Part shown: positions 35,673 to 44,218 of the stretch, one piece after another | How the letters are laid out: the number at the start of each line of letters is the position of its first letter | How positions within the stretch are numbered: the first letter of the stretch is position 1 | Assembly (NCBI RefSeq): GCF_020748465.1 | Contig: NZ_JAHZMP010000006.1 | Location: 1 to 64,000, forward strand | Origin: Terrisporobacter mayombei | Lineage (GTDB): Bacteria; Bacillota; Clostridia; Peptostreptococcales; Peptostreptococcaceae | DNA length: 64,000 nt | Reading direction: 5' to 3' | Made by a program: the position numbers and the translations under genes | Notes under the pieces: model-generated | The model's database searches: none | The model's input: the letters and a program-made list of their open reading frames with translations, nothing else | What the model was told of the DNA's origin: nothing

Positions 35673-36386
35673 TTATTTTAATTTAAATTCATATTCTTTT
35701 ACACCATCTATTGAGTTAATAATATTTGTGTATCCATCTTTTTCTAAAATTTGTGATGCTTCAGAAGTTCTTGTTCCTGTATTGCAATATAATAATATTT
35801 CTTGATCTTTATTTTTTAATTCTTTTTTAGCTTTTGCTTCAAATTCATCTATTGGTATATTCACTGCATTTTCTAATGAGCTTTTTTCAAAATCTTTAGC
35901 ATCTCTAAGATCTAGTATAACAGTATCTTTGTCTCCTGTTGCTAATTTTTCAAATTCACTTCCAGTCACGTTATTATATTTAACTGTATCATAATCATAT
36001 TCTTCCATGCCATCTTCTGCATTGTATACTTTAGTGAACCCTTTATCAACTAACATTTGTCCTGCTTTACCACTTTTATTTCCTGTATTGCATATTAGCA
36101 CTATTGTTTGATCTTTATAGCCTTCTAACTCACTTATTTTCCCCTCAAAATCTTCAAATGGTATGTTTATAGCATTAGCTAAATGTCCTTTTTCGTATGC
36201 GTCAGCACCTCTTACGTCTATTACTAATGTTTCTTTAGTTTCATTTGCTAATTCTACTGTTTTTGCTGAGTCTATTTTGTTATATGTTTTTTCGCTCTCC
36301 TTTGAAGAACACCCTATTGCAGAGCTTAATGTCACAACTAATAACATCCCCAATGATAAAACTTTAAATTTTTTGTTTAATTTCAT
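35673..36386 (-). CDS. Lipoprotein with two rhodanese domains (237 aa)
   Basis: A lipobox (SSAIGC, Cys26) makes this a surface lipoprotein. Two rhodanese-like domains follow (about 38-130 and 136-235). Each keeps the active-site cysteine: Cys99 in LICNTGNKSG and Cys201 in LYCNTGTRTS; both have the DVRGADAYEKGHL/DLRDAKDFEKSSL strand. Rhodaneses carry persulphide sulphur; an extracytoplasmic tandem form may handle sulphane sulphur or thiosulphate outside the cell. GGAGGG precedes the ATG. Monocistronic. Confidence 0.9.
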   Translation of the reverse strand: MKLNKKFKVLSLGMLLVVTLSSAIGCSSKESEKTYNKIDSAKTVELANETKETLVIDVRGADAYEKGHLANAINIPFEDFEGKISELEGYKDQTIVLICNTGNKSGKAGQMLVDKGFTKVYNAEDGMEEYDYDTVKYNNVTGSEFEKLATGDKDTVILDLRDAKDFEKSSLENAVNIPIDEFEAKAKKELKNKDQEILLYCNTGTRTSEASQILEKDGYTNIINSIDGVKEYEFKLK

Positions 36387-36554
36387 GATTATCCCTCCAG
36401 TTAAATTCCATATTATAATTTACTATAATATATTTTAATAATTAAACTTTTTAATCCGTTTTATTATAACAAATTCGACTCATTTAGGTAAATTAATATA
36501 GAAATAATCAATAATTTACAATTATATATAATTTTTTTCTATAAGTTATAACAT

Positions 36555-37168
36555 TTATATTTTATATTCCTTTATTTTTAGTTCTGCATTTTTGCATGTA
36601 AATAAAGTGCTCATAATAGCAAAATCATCTGCATACTTTAAAACTTCTTTAACATTTTCAGGCAATATACCGCCTAGTGCTACGATTTTAATATCAGTGA
36701 TTTTTTCCCTTCTTTCAAAAGATTTATTCCTTTAGGTTTTAAATTTTCCTTACACTTAGTTTCGTATATATGCGATAAGGTTATATAGCCTACTTTTATA
36801 TTGTTCTCTTTAATAATTTTTTCTAGTTTGTTAATCTCACTTGTATTGTGAAGGGACAAGCCTAAAATTTTATTATCTTCAAAAATAAATCCTTCCTTAA
36901 CAAGTTGTACAAATATTTCAAAAGGCAAATGAATACCACTAAAATTAAGTTTTTTATATAAGTTTATATTACTATTAATAATTAAATTAAACTTATCATG
37001 TAAGTAACTTGTTTTACTTACAATCTTATTGTACAGATCAGTTAGCTCCTTATCATTCATATCTTTTTCTCTTAGAATAACATTCTCTACTCCGCTACTT
37101 ACAGCATCTTCAATAACCGACAAGTAATTATTTTCATCACATAAATGTCTATTTGTTATCAGATACAT
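36555..37168 (-). pseudogene. thiE: Thiamine phosphate synthase (thiE), frameshifted in an A6 tract
   Basis: The ATG at 37168 overlaps the thiH stop codon (TAATG). The frame encodes a ThiE/TenI-type barrel (MYLITNRHLC, VILREKDM, GIHLPFE, GYITLSHIYETKCK) but runs into a stop at 36680 just after KEGKK. The next frame continues seamlessly with ITDIKIVALGGILPENV, YADDFAIMSTLF and a stop at 36555, which is the missing C-terminal phosphate-binding part. One extra A in the run at 36701-36706 would restore the whole protein of about 204 aa. The true state may be a pseudogene, a -1 slip over A6, or a base-call error. It is the last gene of the thi operon; without it the phosphate-linking step would be lost. 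Confidence 0.85.
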
Positions 37169-38271
37169 TAAAATCTCACCCAATCTTTAAATACATATTG
37201 ATATCCAATTGATTTCAGCATACTAGCTACTTCTTCTATGCTATTGTCATCATTAGTTTTAAATTGAGCTGTATTTTCTTCTCCTTGAGAATGTCCGCCA
37301 ACATCTGTTGATACTGCTGCACTTAATTTTGTAACACCAATGGGCATTAAATGCTTTCTCATGTCTAAAGTTTCTCTACTCGATACATTTAATGCTGCAT
37401 GAGGATCGAACAACCTCATAACAGTTAAAATTTGAAACTCTGTAACATCGTCCACCTCTAATACATCTTCAAAGCTTCCTTTAAAAGGTCTTATTCTAGG
37501 AGCAGAATATGATAGCTCTATATGTGGATATTTTGTTTTTAAATACTCTCCATGTAAGATTGAGAAAAATGCGTCTTTCCTAAAATCACTAAGACCAAGT
37601 AATGCTCCTATGGATAAGGATCTCATACCAGCAATAGCCCCTCTTTCTGGTGCATCTAATCTAAATCTATAATTGGCTTTAGGTCCTTTTATATGCACTT
37701 TCTTATAAACTTTCTCATCATAAGTTTCTTGATATATAGTTAGTGAATCTGCACCTTTATAAACTAAGTGTGTATATCCTTCCACGTCCATAGGATAAAC
37801 TTCTATAGCTATTGATGGAAATTTTTTAGATAAAATTCCCACAGCATCACCTATATATTCAATGCTTGATTTTGTTTCACTTTCTCCAGTTAAAACAATA
37901 ATATGTTTAAAACCTTTAGCTGCAACACAGTCTCCTTCTTTTTCTATTTCTTCTAAAGACAATTTTTTTCTTTTTATTCCACTATGACAATTATAACCAC
38001 AATAAACACAGTGATTTTCACAGTAATTTGCAATATAAATAGGAGTGTATAAAGTGGCAGTTTTCCCACAGTATTGTAATGCTAGCTTACTAGCCTTTTG
38101 AGCCATTACTTCTAAATGCTTTCTTGCTATAGGTGAAAGCAAATTAAGTAAATCTTTGTGATCTAGCTTATCCTTCGATAAACTTCTTAGTACATCATTA
38201 TCACTTACTTGATCAAAATATCCATCAAAATCAAAATCTTTATATTTTTCAATTACATCATAAAAACTCAT
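37168..38271 (-). CDS. thiH: 2-iminoacetate synthase ThiH (367 aa)
   Basis: Radical-SAM tyrosine lyase that provides dehydroglycine for the thiazole ring in anaerobes. The cluster motif is Cys84-x3-Cys88-x2-Cys91 (NYCENHCVYCGYN), and the ThiH-type C-terminal domain follows (LNVSSRETLDMRKHLMPIGVTKLSAAVSTDVGGHS). Length is normal. It follows thiG by 13 bp and overlaps thiE. Together with ThiS, ThiF and ThiG it makes the thiazole moiety. Confidence 0.96.
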   Translation of the reverse strand: MSFYDVIEKYKDFDFDGYFDQVSDNDVLRSLSKDKLDHKDLLNLLSPIARKHLEVMAQKASKLALQYCGKTATLYTPIYIANYCENHCVYCGYNCHSGIKRKKLSLEEIEKEGDCVAAKGFKHIIVLTGESETKSSIEYIGDAVGILSKKFPSIAIEVYPMDVEGYTHLVYKGADSLTIYQETYDEKVYKKVHIKGPKANYRFRLDAPERGAIAGMRSLSIGALLGLSDFRKDAFFSILHGEYLKTKYPHIELSYSAPRIRPFKGSFEDVLEVDDVTEFQILTVMRLFDPHAALNVSSRETLDMRKHLMPIGVTKLSAAVSTDVGGHSQGEENTAQFKTNDDNSIEEVASMLKSIGYQYVFKDWVRF

Positions 38272-38283
38272 TTTATATACCTC

Positions 38284-39054
38284 CTATAAGTTCCCTAAAA
38301 AACCAGTAAGAGGAGAAGATGCATTAGCAAATTCTGATACAAATCCAGTTTTTGCAAGGAGTGCAGCGCGACCACCCTCTACTGCCATTTTAAATGCTTT
38401 TCCCATAGCTATAGGATCACCTGCTGATGATATAGCTGTATTTACTAAAACCGCTGCAGCTCCCATTTCCATGGCCTCCATAGCTTGTGATGGCTTACCT
38501 ATTCCTGCATCAACGATAATAGGGATATCCAACTCTTCTATCATTATTCTTATCATCTCTTTCATTTTAAGACCTCTATTTGAACCAATAGGCGCTCCTA
38601 GTGGCATAACTGCTGCAGCCCCAGCTTCTATTAATCTTCTACCTGCATATAAATCTGGACTCATATAAGGAAGTACTACAAATCCTTCATCCGCAAGAAT
38701 TTTAGTTGCTTTTATTGTTTCTTCATTGTCTGGTAATAAGTATCTAGTGTCTGATATTACTTCTATTTTTATAAAATCTCCACATCCCATTTTACGAGAT
38801 ATTCTTGCTATTCTTACAGCTTCTTCAGCTGTTGTTGCTCCTGATGTGTTTGGAAGAATTGTCATATTTTTAGGTACATATGTAAGAATATTTTCATTAG
38901 AATTATCTAAATCTACCCTTCTTAGTGCCATTGTTATTATTTCACTGCCACTCTCCTCTATTACTTTTGGAAGTATTTCATTCGATCCATATTTTCCTGT
39001 ACCAATTAAAAGTCTGCTATCAAATTCATGTCCACCTAATATCAATTTATCCAT
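38284..39054 (-). CDS. thiG: Thiazole synthase ThiG (256 aa)
   Basis: Builds the thiazole phosphate from deoxyxylulose 5-phosphate, dehydroglycine and ThiS-thiocarboxylate. Lys96 in DFIKIEVI is the Schiff-base lysine; [26 protein letters not shown] is the phosphate site; RLLIGTGKY opens the protein. Length and sequence are ordinary. Starts 14 bp after thiF with a GGGGGAT ribosome site. Confidence 0.97.
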   Translation of the reverse strand: MDKLILGGHEFDSRLLIGTGKYGSNEILPKVIEESGSEIITMALRRVDLDNSNENILTYVPKNMTILPNTSGATTAEEAVRIARISRKMGCGDFIKIEVISDTRYLLPDNEETIKATKILADEGFVVLPYMSPDLYAGRRLIEAGAAAVMPLGAPIGSNRGLKMKEMIRIMIEELDIPIIVDAGIGKPSQAMEAMEMGAAAVLVNTAISSAGDPIAMGKAFKMAVEGGRAALLAKTGFVSEFANASSPLTGFLGNL

Positions 39055-39067
39055 TAATTTATCCCCC

Positions 39068-39865
39068 CTAAATATAATCTATAAGTATTTTACTTGCTAA
39101 ATTAGCCATATGATTTGCACAAATAGCCACACGAGGTGCCATTAACCCCTCACCTTCTTTTGCTTCATGTACAAAATCACCACATATATAAAATTTTTCT
39201 CTTATTTTCTTTGTTACAATAATATTTGAGTCATAATATCCTGCCATGCCAGAAGATGCTATTAAATATTTTTCTCTCATATGAAGTAAAACAAAATTGC
39301 TTATTTCAGCTTTACAATTTGGATCATCAAAAGCTTCAATTATTATATCTACTTCATGTAAAAAATTTATATTTTCTTTAGTAATATAAGAATTATGTAT
39401 TTCAACATCTATGAAAGGATTAATTTTATCTAAGTGTTCTTTCATTGCTTCTGTTTTGTACTTTCCAATATCATCAATAAAATATTGCTGTCTATTTAGA
39501 TTGGAAGGTTCTACAACATCATAATCAACTAAAATTAACTTACCTACACCTATTCTAGCTAGAGAGATGGCTATATTAGAACCTAGGCCACCAAGGCCCA
39601 AAATAGCTATCTTTCCTACTTTTAATTTCTCATATACTTTTGGTGTATGCCTTGCAATCATAAGACTTTCTAGTTCATTCATAGATGGTTTCTTTCCTTT
39701 TTCTATTAAAGTTACTCTATCATTTTCTTTTAATATTTCATCTTTTTTAATAGGAAATCCATTCAAGACTACAACATCACTACACTTATTAAAAATATCT
39801 TTAATTTTAAAAACACTTATATCTTTCTCCACTTCTCTTTCTATTTCATTAACAAATATTTTCAA
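39068..39865 (-). CDS. thiF: ThiS adenylyltransferase ThiF, family 2, with N-terminal ThiS-like domain (265 aa)
   Basis: Activates ThiS by adenylating its C-terminal glycine. Residues 1 to about 60 form a ubiquitin-fold ThiS-like domain ([13 protein letters not shown]...[24 protein letters not shown]) without the terminal Gly-Gly. The E1-like Rossmann domain follows ([33 protein letters not shown]). The start is probably TTG at 39865, two bases past the thiS stop, because it gives the usual MKIFVNE beginning; GTG codons slightly upstream lie inside the thiS end. The absence of the CxxC zinc pair is a trait of this short anaerobe-type ThiF. Confidence 0.92.
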   Translation of the reverse strand: MKIFVNEIEREVEKDISVFKIKDIFNKCSDVVVLNGFPIKKDEILKENDRVTLIEKGKKPSMNELESLMIARHTPKVYEKLKVGKIAILGLGGLGSNIAISLARIGVGKLILVDYDVVEPSNLNRQQYFIDDIGKYKTEAMKEHLDKINPFIDVEIHNSYITKENINFLHEVDIIIEAFDDPNCKAEISNFVLLHMREKYLIASSGMAGYYDSNIIVTKKIREKFYICGDFVHEAKEGEGLMAPRVAICANHMANLASKILIDYI

Positions 39866-39866
39866 A

Positions 39867-40061
39867 TCAACCACCACCAATAAAGCTAATAATTTCTATT
39901 GCATCATGCTCTTTTAATACATAGGTCTCATATTTATCATTTTCTACTATTTCTAAATTTATCTCTACAGCAACTCTATCTTTGTTTAAGTTGTAATCAT
40001 TTAATAAATCTAATACAGTTTTATTATTTTGGAATTCTACTACTTTTCCATTTACCTTCAT
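39867..40061 (-). CDS. thiS: Sulphur carrier protein ThiS (64 aa)
   Basis: Ubiquitin-like carrier ending in FIGGG, whose terminal Gly receives sulphur as a thiocarboxylate. MKVNGKVVEF and the central VAVEINLEIV are typical. GAGGAGGTG precedes the ATG. First gene of thiSFGHE, downstream of the TPP riboswitch and of a repeat copy. Confidence 0.95.
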   Translation of the reverse strand: MKVNGKVVEFQNNKTVLDLLNDYNLNKDRVAVEINLEIVENDKYETYVLKEHDAIEIISFIGGG

Positions 40062-40091
40062 CGTTACACCTCCTCACTTTTTTATTTCAAT

Positions 40092-40170
40092 AAAAAATTC
40101 GCTTCGCCTAAGCGTCAGCGTCAGCGAAATACTTCATGTAGCAAACGGCTTCGCCCGTTGCTCAAGTCAC
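40092..40170 (+). repeat. Modular intergenic repeat, copy E, inside the thi leader
   Basis: AAATTCGCTTCGCCTAAGCG, GCGTCAGCGTCAGCG and CGCCCGTTGCTCAAGTCA. The stretch GCAAACGG/CCCGTTGC folds into a stem around CTTCG. It lies between the riboswitch terminator and thiS, so it is transcribed in the thi mRNA leader in antisense orientation. Confidence 0.75.
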
Positions 40171-40178
40171 AAAGTTGA

Positions 40179-40217
40179 AAATTATATGTTATCCAAAGAA
40201 TAGATAACATATAATTT
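40179..40217 (-). other. 15-bp perfect hairpin in the thi leader
   Basis: AAATTATATGTTATC pairs perfectly with 40203-40217 across a 9-base loop. On the minus strand it follows the riboswitch terminator by 9 bases and has no T-run, so its role is unclear (stability element or second structural checkpoint). Confidence 0.6.
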
Positions 40218-40225
40218 CCTTACAA

Positions 40226-40255
40226 TAAAAAAAGCCTTACCCGTAGGTAAAGCTT
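40226..40255 (-). terminator. TPP-riboswitch expression-platform terminator
   Basis: AAGCTTTACC/GGTAAGGCTT stem followed by T7 on the minus strand, about 60 bases after the aptamer. It would end transcription when thiamine pyrophosphate is bound. Confidence 0.8.
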
Positions 40256-40311
40256 GTAGTAATCACATATCATATGTAAAAAATTACATATTTCATCATA
40301 TAACACTCTAC

Positions 40312-40392
40312 TCTTTCCTACGCTGGTATTATCCAGATCAGGTATAAGGGTTAATGTTTCCATCTCTCAGCCTTTTAGGGCACCCCTAGGTA
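40312..40392 (-). ncRNA. TPP (thiamine pyrophosphate) riboswitch
   Basis: The minus strand carries the THI-element core in order: GGGGTGCC, GGCTGAGA, AACCCTT, ACCTGATCTGGATAATACC and AGCGTAGGAAAG, with CCTA/TAGG closing P1. Together with the terminator at 40226-40255 it controls thiSFGHE by premature termination. Confidence 0.97.
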
Positions 40393-40469
40393 AAACTTTT
40401 CAATTTACTTTAATTGTAGTACTTAGATTTCATTTTTTCAAATCAAAATATTTTTATGCTTATACTAAT

Positions 40470-41657
40470 TTATATTTCTATTCTTGCCACACCTGTTTTT
40501 ATAGCAGCTTCTCTTACTGCTTTTGCCACATTTTCTACTACATTTTTATTGAACGCATCTGGAAGTACATAATCTGTAGTTAACTCTTCGTAACTAACTA
40601 CATTTGCTATGGCATAAGCTGCTGCAACTTTCATTTCTTCATTTATCTCTCTTGCTCTAACATCTAAAGCTCCTCTAAAAATTCCAGGGAAAGCAAGAAC
40701 ATTGTTCACTTGGTTAGGGAAATCTGAACGACCAGTACCTACTATAAATGCCCCTCCTGCTTTAGCTTCATCTGGGAATATTTCTGGAGTTGGGTTTGCC
40801 ATAGCAAATACTATTGGTTTGTCTGACATCGTTTCTACCATTTTCTTTGTAACCATGTTTGGTCCAGAAACTCCTATAAATACATCTTTATTTTTTATAA
40901 TTTCTACTAAAGTTCCTTCTTCATTGTATTTATTAGTAACTCCTAACATTTCTTTTTGTGCCCAGTTTATATTTTCTGAGTTTTTGCTTATAGCACCTTT
41001 TCTGTCACATAAAACTACATTTTTTACATTTAAGTTAAGTAACATTTTAGCTATTGCCATACCTGCTGATCCTGCGCCGTTTATAACTATTTCCAAGTCC
41101 TCAATTTTCTTTCCTGCTAATTTAGCTGCATTTAAGATTCCTGCAGAAACAATTATTGCTGTACCATGTTGATCATCATGGAATACTGGAATATCTAATT
41201 CTTCTTTCAATCTATTTTCTATTTCTATACATCTAGGAGAATTTATATCTTCTAAGTTAATTCCACCAAATACAGGCTCTAATAATTTCACTGTTTTTAC
41301 TATATCATCAATATCCATAGTGTTTATACATATTGGAAAAGCATCTACTCCACCAAATTCTTTAAATAATATTGATTTACCTTCCATTACAGGGATTGAA
41401 GCAGCAGCACCTATATTTCCAAGACCTAAAACTGCAGTTCCATCACTAACTACTGCCACCATATTACTTTTACAAGTATATTTATAAACATCTTCTGGAT
41501 TTTCTTTTATTTTTAAACAAGGCTCTGCAACACCTGGAGTATATGCAGTAGATAAATCATCTTTGCATTTTACTTCAATCTTACTTTGTATGCTAACCTT
41601 TCCTCCATGATTTTCGTGCATTTCTAATGCTAATTGCGCAAAATTTTTATTACTCAT
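40470..41657 (-). CDS. NAD(P)-dependent malic enzyme (395 aa)
   Basis: Oxidatively decarboxylates malate to pyruvate. N-terminal malic domain (AYTPGVAEPC, the Tyr/Lys catalytic region; VVSDGTAVLGLGNIGA; HDDQHGTAIIV with metal ligands) and a C-terminal NAD-binding domain (INGAGSAGMAIAK, MANPTPEIFPDEA). The short single-domain form without a phosphotransacetylase tail is typical of clostridia. It lies 45 bp after fumB in the same direction, so fumarate to malate to pyruvate form one operon. NAD versus NADP preference cannot be settled here. Confidence 0.94.
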   Translation of the reverse strand: MSNKNFAQLALEMHENHGGKVSIQSKIEVKCKDDLSTAYTPGVAEPCLKIKENPEDVYKYTCKSNMVAVVSDGTAVLGLGNIGAAASIPVMEGKSILFKEFGGVDAFPICINTMDIDDIVKTVKLLEPVFGGINLEDINSPRCIEIENRLKEELDIPVFHDDQHGTAIIVSAGILNAAKLAGKKIEDLEIVINGAGSAGMAIAKMLLNLNVKNVVLCDRKGAISKNSENINWAQKEMLGVTNKYNEEGTLVEIIKNKDVFIGVSGPNMVTKKMVETMSDKPIVFAMANPTPEIFPDEAKAGGAFIVGTGRSDFPNQVNNVLAFPGIFRGALDVRAREINEEMKVAAAYAIANVVSYEELTTDYVLPDAFNKNVVENVAKAVREAAIKTGVARIEI

Positions 41658-41702
41658 TTTACTTCTCCTTTATAACATTTGACAAATTATTAGTTTTTAA
41701 AT

Positions 41703-42257
41703 TTATTGTGACTCTTTTGCAAACATTGCTCTTCCTTTTTCATATATATTGTTGCCATAAGAGTCTATAGCAACAATTAATTGCAAGTCTTCAACTTCTA
41801 ATCTTCTCACTGCTTCTGGTCCTAAATCTTCATAATCTATTACTTCACATTTTTTAATGGCATGAGAAATATATGCTCCAGCTCCACCAATAGCTGCCAA
41901 ATATACAGCCTTATTTTTTATCATAGAATTTACTACTTCTTCACTTCTTTTCCCTTTACCAATCATAACTTTTAGCCCTCGCTCTAATAAAGGTACTGTT
42001 AAGTCATCCATTCTATAACTTGTAGTTGGTCCAGCTGAACCAATTATTTGATTATCCTTACTAGGTGATGGCCCCACATAGTAAATTCCTGCTCCATTTA
42101 CATCAAATGGTAATTCTTCTTTATTATATATTGCATTTATCATTCTTTTGTGGGCTGCATCTCTACCAGTATAAATCACACCACTAAGTTTAACAACATC
42201 TCCACAAACTAATTTTTCTATATCTTCATTTTTAAAAGGTGCTTTTAACTCTATCAT
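41703..42257 (-). CDS. fumB: Fumarate hydratase class I, beta subunit (184 aa)
   Basis: C-terminal half of the oxygen-sensitive [4Fe-4S] fumarase, a separate subunit in anaerobes. Recognisable by GDVVKLSGVIYTGRDAAHKRM, IYYVGPSPSK, GSAGPTTSYRMD and the conserved GGAGAYISHAI. Begins 10 bp after the alpha subunit. Together they interconvert fumarate and malate, and the malic enzyme follows. (In some annotations it is called FumB or ttdB-like; tartrate dehydratase is the alternative.). Confidence 0.93.
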   Translation of the reverse strand: MIELKAPFKNEDIEKLVCGDVVKLSGVIYTGRDAAHKRMINAIYNKEELPFDVNGAGIYYVGPSPSKDNQIIGSAGPTTSYRMDDLTVPLLERGLKVMIGKGKRSEEVVNSMIKNKAVYLAAIGGAGAYISHAIKKCEVIDYEDLGPEAVRRLEVEDLQLIVAIDSYGNNIYEKGRAMFAKESQ

Positions 42258-42267
42258 ATTTTCCCTC

Positions 42268-43107
42268 CTATATAATAACTTGCTTATGTCTAGCAGAGTG
42301 ACAATTTATATTAACTACAACAGGAAGCCCTGCTATGTGTGTTGGGAAAGTTTCAATATTTACAGCAAGAGCCGTAGTATTTCCTCCAAGACCTTGAGGC
42401 CCTATTCCTAAATCATTTATTTTTTTAATCATTTCTTTTTCTAAGTCTGCTATCATCTCATCTTCACTATGCGTTCCAATATCCCTAAATAAAGCTTTTT
42501 TAGAAATTTGAGCACATTTGTCTACTGTACCACCAATTCCCACCCCCACAACTATAGGTGGACATGGATTAGGTCCAGCTTCACTTACAGTTTTCACTAT
42601 AAATTCTTTAACTCCCTCAATTCCATCAGAAGGTTTTAACATTTTTAATTGACTCATATTTTCACTTCCAAAACCTTTAGGTGCATATTGAATTTTTATT
42701 TTATCTCCCTTCACCATTTCATAGTGAATTATGGCAGGAGTATTGTCTTTTGTATTTATTCTAGTTATTGGACTTACTACAGATTTTCTAAGATATCCTT
42801 CTGTATAACCTTCACTTACACCTTTATTAATAGCATCTGTTAAGGTATCTCCCTTTATCATAACTTCTTGGCCAATTTCAACAAAAAATACTGCCATTCC
42901 TGTATCTTGGCAAAGAGGTATATGTGTTTCTTTAGCTATTTGAGCATTTTCTATTAAAATACTTAATATATCTTTTCCTAAAACACTTTTTTCTTTTTCT
43001 AAATTTTCCTTAAAGGATTTTATTACATCATCTCCAAGGTATATATTTCCTTCAATACAAAGTTTCTTAACCTCTTTAGTTATTACTTTTGAATCAATTT
43101 CTCTCAA
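42268..43107 (-). CDS. fumA: Fumarate hydratase class I, alpha subunit (279 aa)
   Basis: Iron-sulphur-binding half of fumarase. Cluster cysteines are expected in [19 protein letters not shown] and a C-terminal Cys ([10 protein letters not shown]). The start is placed at TTG 43107: GGGAGGT lies eight bases upstream and the protein then begins MREIDSK, the usual form; an ATG nine codons earlier would translate through the ribosome site. First gene of fumA-fumB-malic enzyme. The 250-bp gap to the divergent hydrolase holds both promoters but no clear consensus. Confidence 0.93.
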   Translation of the reverse strand: MREIDSKVITKEVKKLCIEGNIYLGDDVIKSFKENLEKEKSVLGKDILSILIENAQIAKETHIPLCQDTGMAVFFVEIGQEVMIKGDTLTDAINKGVSEGYTEGYLRKSVVSPITRINTKDNTPAIIHYEMVKGDKIKIQYAPKGFGSENMSQLKMLKPSDGIEGVKEFIVKTVSEAGPNPCPPIVVGVGIGGTVDKCAQISKKALFRDIGTHSEDEMIADLEKEMIKKINDLGIGPQGLGGNTTALAVNIETFPTHIAGLPVVVNINCHSARHKQVII

Positions 43108-43357
43108 ACGAACATACCTCCCAAACAATCTCATAATTATTCGTGTTTACATTTTAACTGTACCACTTTTTTTCAATATAAACAATATTTTAAAGTATAA
43201 TTTTTATGGTAATTATGTTTATATATAAATTGTATCAGTTATAAAAAAATAAATCACAACTTTTAAAAAAGGATTTTCGCTCCTCTATATAGAATAACTA
43301 TATATGTCAGTCCTATGCTTTTTTAGGATTCATTATAAAACTTGGGGAGTGAAATAT

Positions 43358-44176
43358 ATGAGTGTTGCAACAGTAGATTTTTGGGTTAAATCATTTGATA
43401 ATACTTATTTAAAATGCGCAAAAGACTTAGTAAATAGTCCTAAAGCTACTATCTTAATCCTACATGGATTAGCAGAGCACTATAGAAGATATGATTATAT
43501 CACTAGAAAATTTATTTCAGATAATTTTAATGTATATAGATATGACCACAGAGGGCACGGAGATTCTGATGGAAAAAGAGGATATGTTGATGATGCCCAT
43601 ACCTTCGCAAAAGATCTAAAAATTGTTATTGATGTAGTTAAAGAAGAAAACCCAAATCTTCCTTTATTTATTTTAGGTCAAGGCATGGGAGGACAAATAA
43701 TGAGTATTCTAGGCGGACAATATGATAACCTAGCAGATGGTATGATATTTTGTAGCCCTTTAATTTGTGATTATGGTAATTATACAAAATGTAATTCTGA
43801 TGAATATGATAGTGATTTTGACTTTGTTTCTGTTGGAAGTATTCATAATCTAAGCCACGATTACGATTTTATTCAATCTTATGATGAAGACGAATTAGTT
43901 TTAAAACAAGTTACTGTAGGTCTTTATCACGCGTTGAAAAAAAGCTGTTCACATATTCTTGAATATTTATATAAATTTAAATATCCTTGCTTAATACTTC
44001 ATGGCTCAATGGATGCAGTAACAGATTGTGAAGATAGTAGGTTTTTATTTAATAATATAATTTCTACAGATAAGGAAATTAGGATTTTGAATGGTTTGTA
44101 TCATAAGCTTTTGGATGAATTAATCAAAGATGATATAATCGCTGAAATAAGTAGATGGATAGAAAATAGAATATAG
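43358..44176 (+). CDS. Alpha/beta hydrolase, monoglyceride-lipase-like, nucleophile Ser replaced by Gly (272 aa)
   Basis: Serine-aminopeptidase/monoacylglycerol-lipase family: HGLAEHYRRYDYI, YDHRGHGDSDGKRGY, and the C-terminal HGSMDAVTD (catalytic Asp) and LYHKLLDE (catalytic His). The nucleophile elbow, normally GHSMGG, reads GQGMGG here, so residue 109 is Gly instead of Ser. A single AGC-to-GGC change would explain it. Asp and His persist, so the loss may be recent, or the protein may have a non-hydrolytic role. The ATG at 43358 follows GGGGAGTG by seven bases. Monocistronic; a weak hairpin at 44183-44217 may end it. Confidence 0.88.
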   Translation: MSVATVDFWVKSFDNTYLKCAKDLVNSPKATILILHGLAEHYRRYDYITRKFISDNFNVYRYDHRGHGDSDGKRGYVDDAHTFAKDLKIVIDVVKEENPNLPLFILGQGMGGQIMSILGGQYDNLADGMIFCSPLICDYGNYTKCNSDEYDSDFDFVSVGSIHNLSHDYDFIQSYDEDELVLKQVTVGLYHALKKSCSHILEYLYKFKYPCLILHGSMDAVTDCEDSRFLFNNIISTDKEIRILNGLYHKLLDELIKDDIIAEISRWIENRI

Positions 44177-44218
44177 TTAATTTAGGAGGGTTAAAATTAT
44201 TCAGCTCTCCTTTTTTAA

